A DNA stretch of 8,143 bases, taken from contig DOWN01000234.1 in the NCBI GenBank assembly GCA_003519545.1, forward strand, positions 773 to 8,915, written 5' to 3'. Position numbers and translations under genes: made by a program. This DNA is from Bacteroidota bacterium (GTDB taxonomy: Bacteria > Bacteroidota > Ignavibacteria > Tepidaquicellales > Tepidaquicellaceae). Of this stretch, positions 6,701-8,143 are shown piece after piece (position 1 is the stretch's first letter; each line of letters begins with the position of its first letter). Under the pieces are notes generated by a model. The model made no database searches and was not told where the DNA came from. It saw only the letters and a program-made list of their open reading frames with translations.

Positions 6701-8009
6701 TCATTTCTGTTGAACCTTCAGATTTGTCACATAATTTTTTATCAAATCCCAACCTTCTTCTGTTTTCAACAATATAGCTTTCACCAATTGAAGCATCTCC
6801 GGTCAGTGTTGGTTTTCCATAAATCGTAATTACTCCCACTTTTTTAGATGTTTCAACCGGAGGTAAAGAATCTATAAACTGAGAGTTTTCAATTGGAATT
6901 GCTTCTACCCAACCTTTTCTCAATTTAAAAATTGGGTTTGGATGTTGAGGACTATCTTTATGATGTCTGTCATAAACATTCATAATACAAAACTGACTTG
7001 CATTAACATGTCCCCAATGTAATTCCGTATTACAATGTGCAAACTCGTGTGCTGCGATTGATAATCCATCATATCTTGATTCAGGATTGTAAATGTGATT
7101 TTGATTACTCCTTACAATAAAATTTCCTCCTATAGGTGATAGTTCAGCTATACCTTTGAAAATTTTATGACCACCTGCGAATACAATCATTAAAGTTCCA
7201 TTATTCGCTAAAAATTGTGAAACATTAAAATGAATTATACCTAAATTATATAGTTCCTGAAGTTTAATCTTGGTATGATGCATCATTAATTCAGCCCTTG
7301 AAATATCTCCATTATCATAGCTAAAACTATAATGACTTGTATCTGGAAAATATGCCACATTCTCGTTTAAACCATACTTGTTAAGAGGTAAAGTAATGTA
7401 ACTAATTATTGTATCTCCATTTGAATTAATAGTAAAATTATTAACTATCCCTGTTCGGAACATTTGATTTGATTGATTTGGGTGTGTTAATGCTGGAGAA
7501 ATTAAAAATTTGTCATTAGAAACTTCTTTCCAGTATTCAAAAAAACTCCCATAAGCAGAATCTCCATGAGATGCCCAATCAGGGTGAGCATTTCCATAAT
7601 ATATACCCTGAGAAAACATCGCATTCCACCTGTCTTTCCATTTATATTTTGCAGCCTGAACAAATTTATTATTACCTACCGGAAACGGGGTAGTAAAATT
7701 TACGACTCCAACTTCACCAGCAGCATCAAAATTTTGAACATTGGCAAGTTCTGAATTTGTAAGAGGTTGCTTTAATATACCATTATCAAGATATCTTCCA
7801 TCCGGAAAGTCAATATAAACTATTGCTAATGACGTAGTTCTAACTTCTCCAAAACCATCTCTTAAATAATAAGGTGTTGAATCTGCTTCCAAAGCATCCA
7901 AAACCTCATGGCTGGTTTGACATTTGGAATGATCATGTTGGGAATTTGCAATTTCTATAGAGAAGAATGCAAAAATTAAAACAAATGAAAGGAATTTTAA
8001 TTGTTTCAT
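3786..8009 (-). CDS. T9SS-secreted M6/metzincin-like metallopeptidase with beta-helix domain
   Basis: The product has 1407 residues. Residues 1-23 are a signal peptide ending ANS|Q. Residues about 55-370 resemble M6 (immune inhibitor A-type) metallopeptidases: LAIVYIDFPD (61-70), SFFEYWKEVSNDKF (155-168), the zinc motif HEFAHCNTELH (321-331), a Met-turn candidate CIMNVYD (341-347) and LRKGW (363-367), like the family's xLGW. H321, H325 and H331 are the expected zinc ligands and E322 the catalytic base. The usual Gly of HExxHxxGxxH is Thr328. Residues about 690-1030 look like a right-handed parallel beta-helix (PbH1/NosD-like; N-x-F/I-x-x-N-x-x-G-I rungs, clearest at 845-940, and DNYWGGGDP at 1023-1031). 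Residues about 1075-1290 are Asn/Ser/Leu-rich, predicted helical and not recognised. Residues 1313-1407 are a T9SS type A sorting domain (QNFPNPFNP, GIYFYRI, KRMMLVK). It probably acts outside the cell; the substrate is unknown. A terminator follows. The first ATG is chosen for its signal peptide. Confidence 0.9.
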   Translation of the reverse strand: MKQLKFLSFVLIFAFFSIEIANSQHDHSKCQTSHEVLDALEADSTPYYLRDGFGEVRTTSLAIVYIDFPDGRYLDNGILKQPLTNSELANVQNFDAAGEVGVVNFTTPFPVGNNKFVQAAKYKWKDRWNAMFSQGIYYGNAHPDWASHGDSAYGSFFEYWKEVSNDKFLISPALTHPNQSNQMFRTGIVNNFTINSNGDTIISYITLPLNKYGLNENVAYFPDTSHYSFSYDNGDISRAELMMHHTKIKLQELYNLGIIHFNVSQFLANNGTLMIVFAGGHKIFKGIAELSPIGGNFIVRSNQNHIYNPESRYDGLSIAAHEFAHCNTELHWGHVNASQFCIMNVYDRHHKDSPQHPNPIFKLRKGWVEAIPIENSQFIDSLPPVETSKKVGVITIYGKPTLTGDASIGESYIVENRRRLGFDKKLCDKSEGSTEMTNFKGGLLIWKYSNYRNVFNSQEPMPFHANIRLETPLIEDSILYNQYGRPNHMFAYKLGHFNPNFYNLDSNRTHSSAFLPTGIKISNIYNDTSSYEGNISFNLNYLIHEPIHYDYIIYQQNNNPTVFNLSGNVYNHSINLNEHYNVSPGTKFYTYRPYRFNSSELNGEYGNKIEFKGTGYANFRVNYPGIEINSTPYGEIDSLIIRNIKIENVPNNNRDLTVSHNGLSPLLDLVVMGVELNTDINNPSNYDINIRMNRAVEFSLENMNVFLNGIEFQCDPTISNSNVFLASGGNGFIKFAPDRGMYLNESNLYNVGNTRLKATRTGEYWNGISLNYGDVNLNNFQIEDANTALECRYIENEFRINNSIFNNNRFYDIIGEFSHYESANNEIKNSTFSCVNQSQIGSVVISDFNHINIENNNFNEIGNYGIFLINTMFPYLKSNFIQGLPNSNIYSTGIFSYNSHGDYHCNEIYGCNDYGIMLDNSLVGMLSNKVQYNGIGVYLINNAIAYMAPAYRPDYTSVTAGYNIFSYNAGPEIMCVSGVTYQSFPELTKGFNVIEDLNQGILDDTLIYNFSPAGVYPSIKAEDNYWGGGDPENRLVPSWTFSAIPYLQDPPHDECLVSESLQDNSEMGIETNLSGEIMRASYFDDYSNLESYSNQLLNLNTQNKSLILASIKLLNSAYKNGSNLNNISTLLQNISGNSQLEFIKRKTRDLSIESKVLNELYSAAINDYNEILTSSTNPTEIFYTSIDKSRAIRFILDSLFNVGDNSGLLSNEENSINNFLNRNVSSIFLEKSNLENIKNKGSEFIEIQNNTDLNNFKSYIENKISKFNEYSIDNKNSIILEKILYDLTVYNYNPAIPNLKPRIISDNPESNIPQSFNLSQNFPNPFNPVTNISYRIPVDGMVSLKVYDILGKEVATLVSEVKQAGNYQVVFNGNNLASGIYFYRINVNSGNSQSGNFTQVKRMMLVK

Positions 8010-8031
8010 TTTTTTTTTATTTTATGTTAAT

Positions 8032-8113
8032 AAAAAAGGGCACACCTAATTCATTTATGAATTAAGTTTATTTTCTTTGGTCGGAATCTAAACGGGTGAT
8101 GCCCCTGTTTTTT
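8032..8113 (-). terminator. Branched terminator or structured 5' leader (three-way junction)
   Basis: Read on the minus strand: an A-run; an outer stem GGGCA/TGCCC (8104-8100 with 8042-8038) continued after a one-base bulge (8099) by CACC/GGTG (8098-8095 with 8046-8043); a hairpin GTTTA/TAAAC (8093-8089 with 8070-8066, 18-nt loop); a hairpin TAATTCAT/ATGAATTA (8064-8057 with 8054-8047; in practice 7 bp with a 4-nt loop); then six T (8037-8032). The T-run also faces an A-run (8113-8108), which could lengthen the stem. It sits between the stop at 8115 and the ATG at 8009. It could end the upstream transcript, act as a leader for the metallopeptidase gene, or do both. It matches no riboswitch class I know. 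Confidence 0.55.
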
Positions 8114-8143
8114 TTTACTTCATTAAAATCATTCTTTTGGTTT
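8111..8143. repeat. 33-bp direct repeat, copy 2, cut by window end
   Basis: Identical to 1455-1487. The window stops inside the repeat, so the real length is unknown. This copy belongs to the gene ending at 8115. Confidence 0.9.
8115..8143 (-). CDS. C-terminal end of an upstream T9SS cargo protein (partial)
   Basis: Only the last eight complete codons and the TAA stop (8117-8115) are visible. They read TKRMILMK, the same end as the 711-residue propeller protein and close to the VKRMMLVK end of the metallopeptidase. A basic K-[RK]-M-[IVM]-L-[LMV]-K end is characteristic of the T9SS type A sorting domain in this group, so the gene is very probably a fourth co-directional secreted protein. Everything upstream of these residues is outside the window and its function cannot be told. 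Confidence 0.75.

Noticed and set aside
7566..7754. Plus-strand open frame of 62 codons
   Set aside because: It is antisense to the catalytic domain region and has no features of its own.
7936..7947. Copper/nickel-binding N-terminus (mature QHDH) in the metallopeptidase
   Set aside because: An ATCUN site needs a free amino end and His at position 3. Here His is at positions 2 and 4, and Gln1 is likely cyclised.

Overview
This is an AT-rich window (by eye roughly 30% GC) that is transcribed entirely from the minus strand. It carries two complete genes and two genes cut by the window edges. Every complete gene is a large Sec-exported protein, and both genes whose C-terminus is inside the window end in a type A sorting domain of the type IX secretion system (T9SS/Por). 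The N-x-PNPFNP-x-T-x-I-S opening, the G-x-YFYR core and the K-R-M-[IM]-L-[MV]-K end are typical of the Bacteroidota/Ignavibacteriota/Chlorobiota side of the FCB group. Low GC and this form of the domain make an Ignavibacteria-like organism my best guess. That is inference from style, not from a marker gene.

In transcription order (right to left): (i) 8143-8115, the last codons of an upstream T9SS cargo gene; (ii) 8114-8010, a spacer that folds on paper into a compact three-way junction ending in a U-tract, either a terminator or a structured leader; (iii) 8009-3786, a 1407-residue M6/metzincin-like zinc metallopeptidase fused to a right-handed beta-helix, an unassigned helical region and a sorting domain; (iv) 3785-3595, a 191-bp spacer holding a strong intrinsic terminator and a weak promoter candidate; (v) 3594-1459, a 711-residue protein of 14 YCF48/Asp-box-like blades plus a sorting domain; (vi) a 44-bp spacer; (vii) 1414 to beyond base 1, a protein of SBBP-type beta-propeller repeats whose C-terminus lies outside the window.

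The three visible N-termini all have signal peptides ending A-[YN]-S followed by Gln, the pattern known as the Bacteroidetes Q-rule. Together the genes look like a surface/extracellular module: one probable protease and two propeller proteins that could bind proteins or glycans. The last two genes are close enough to be co-transcribed. No tRNA, rRNA, CRISPR array, transposase or plus-strand gene was found. No gene-free stretch exceeds 191 bases.
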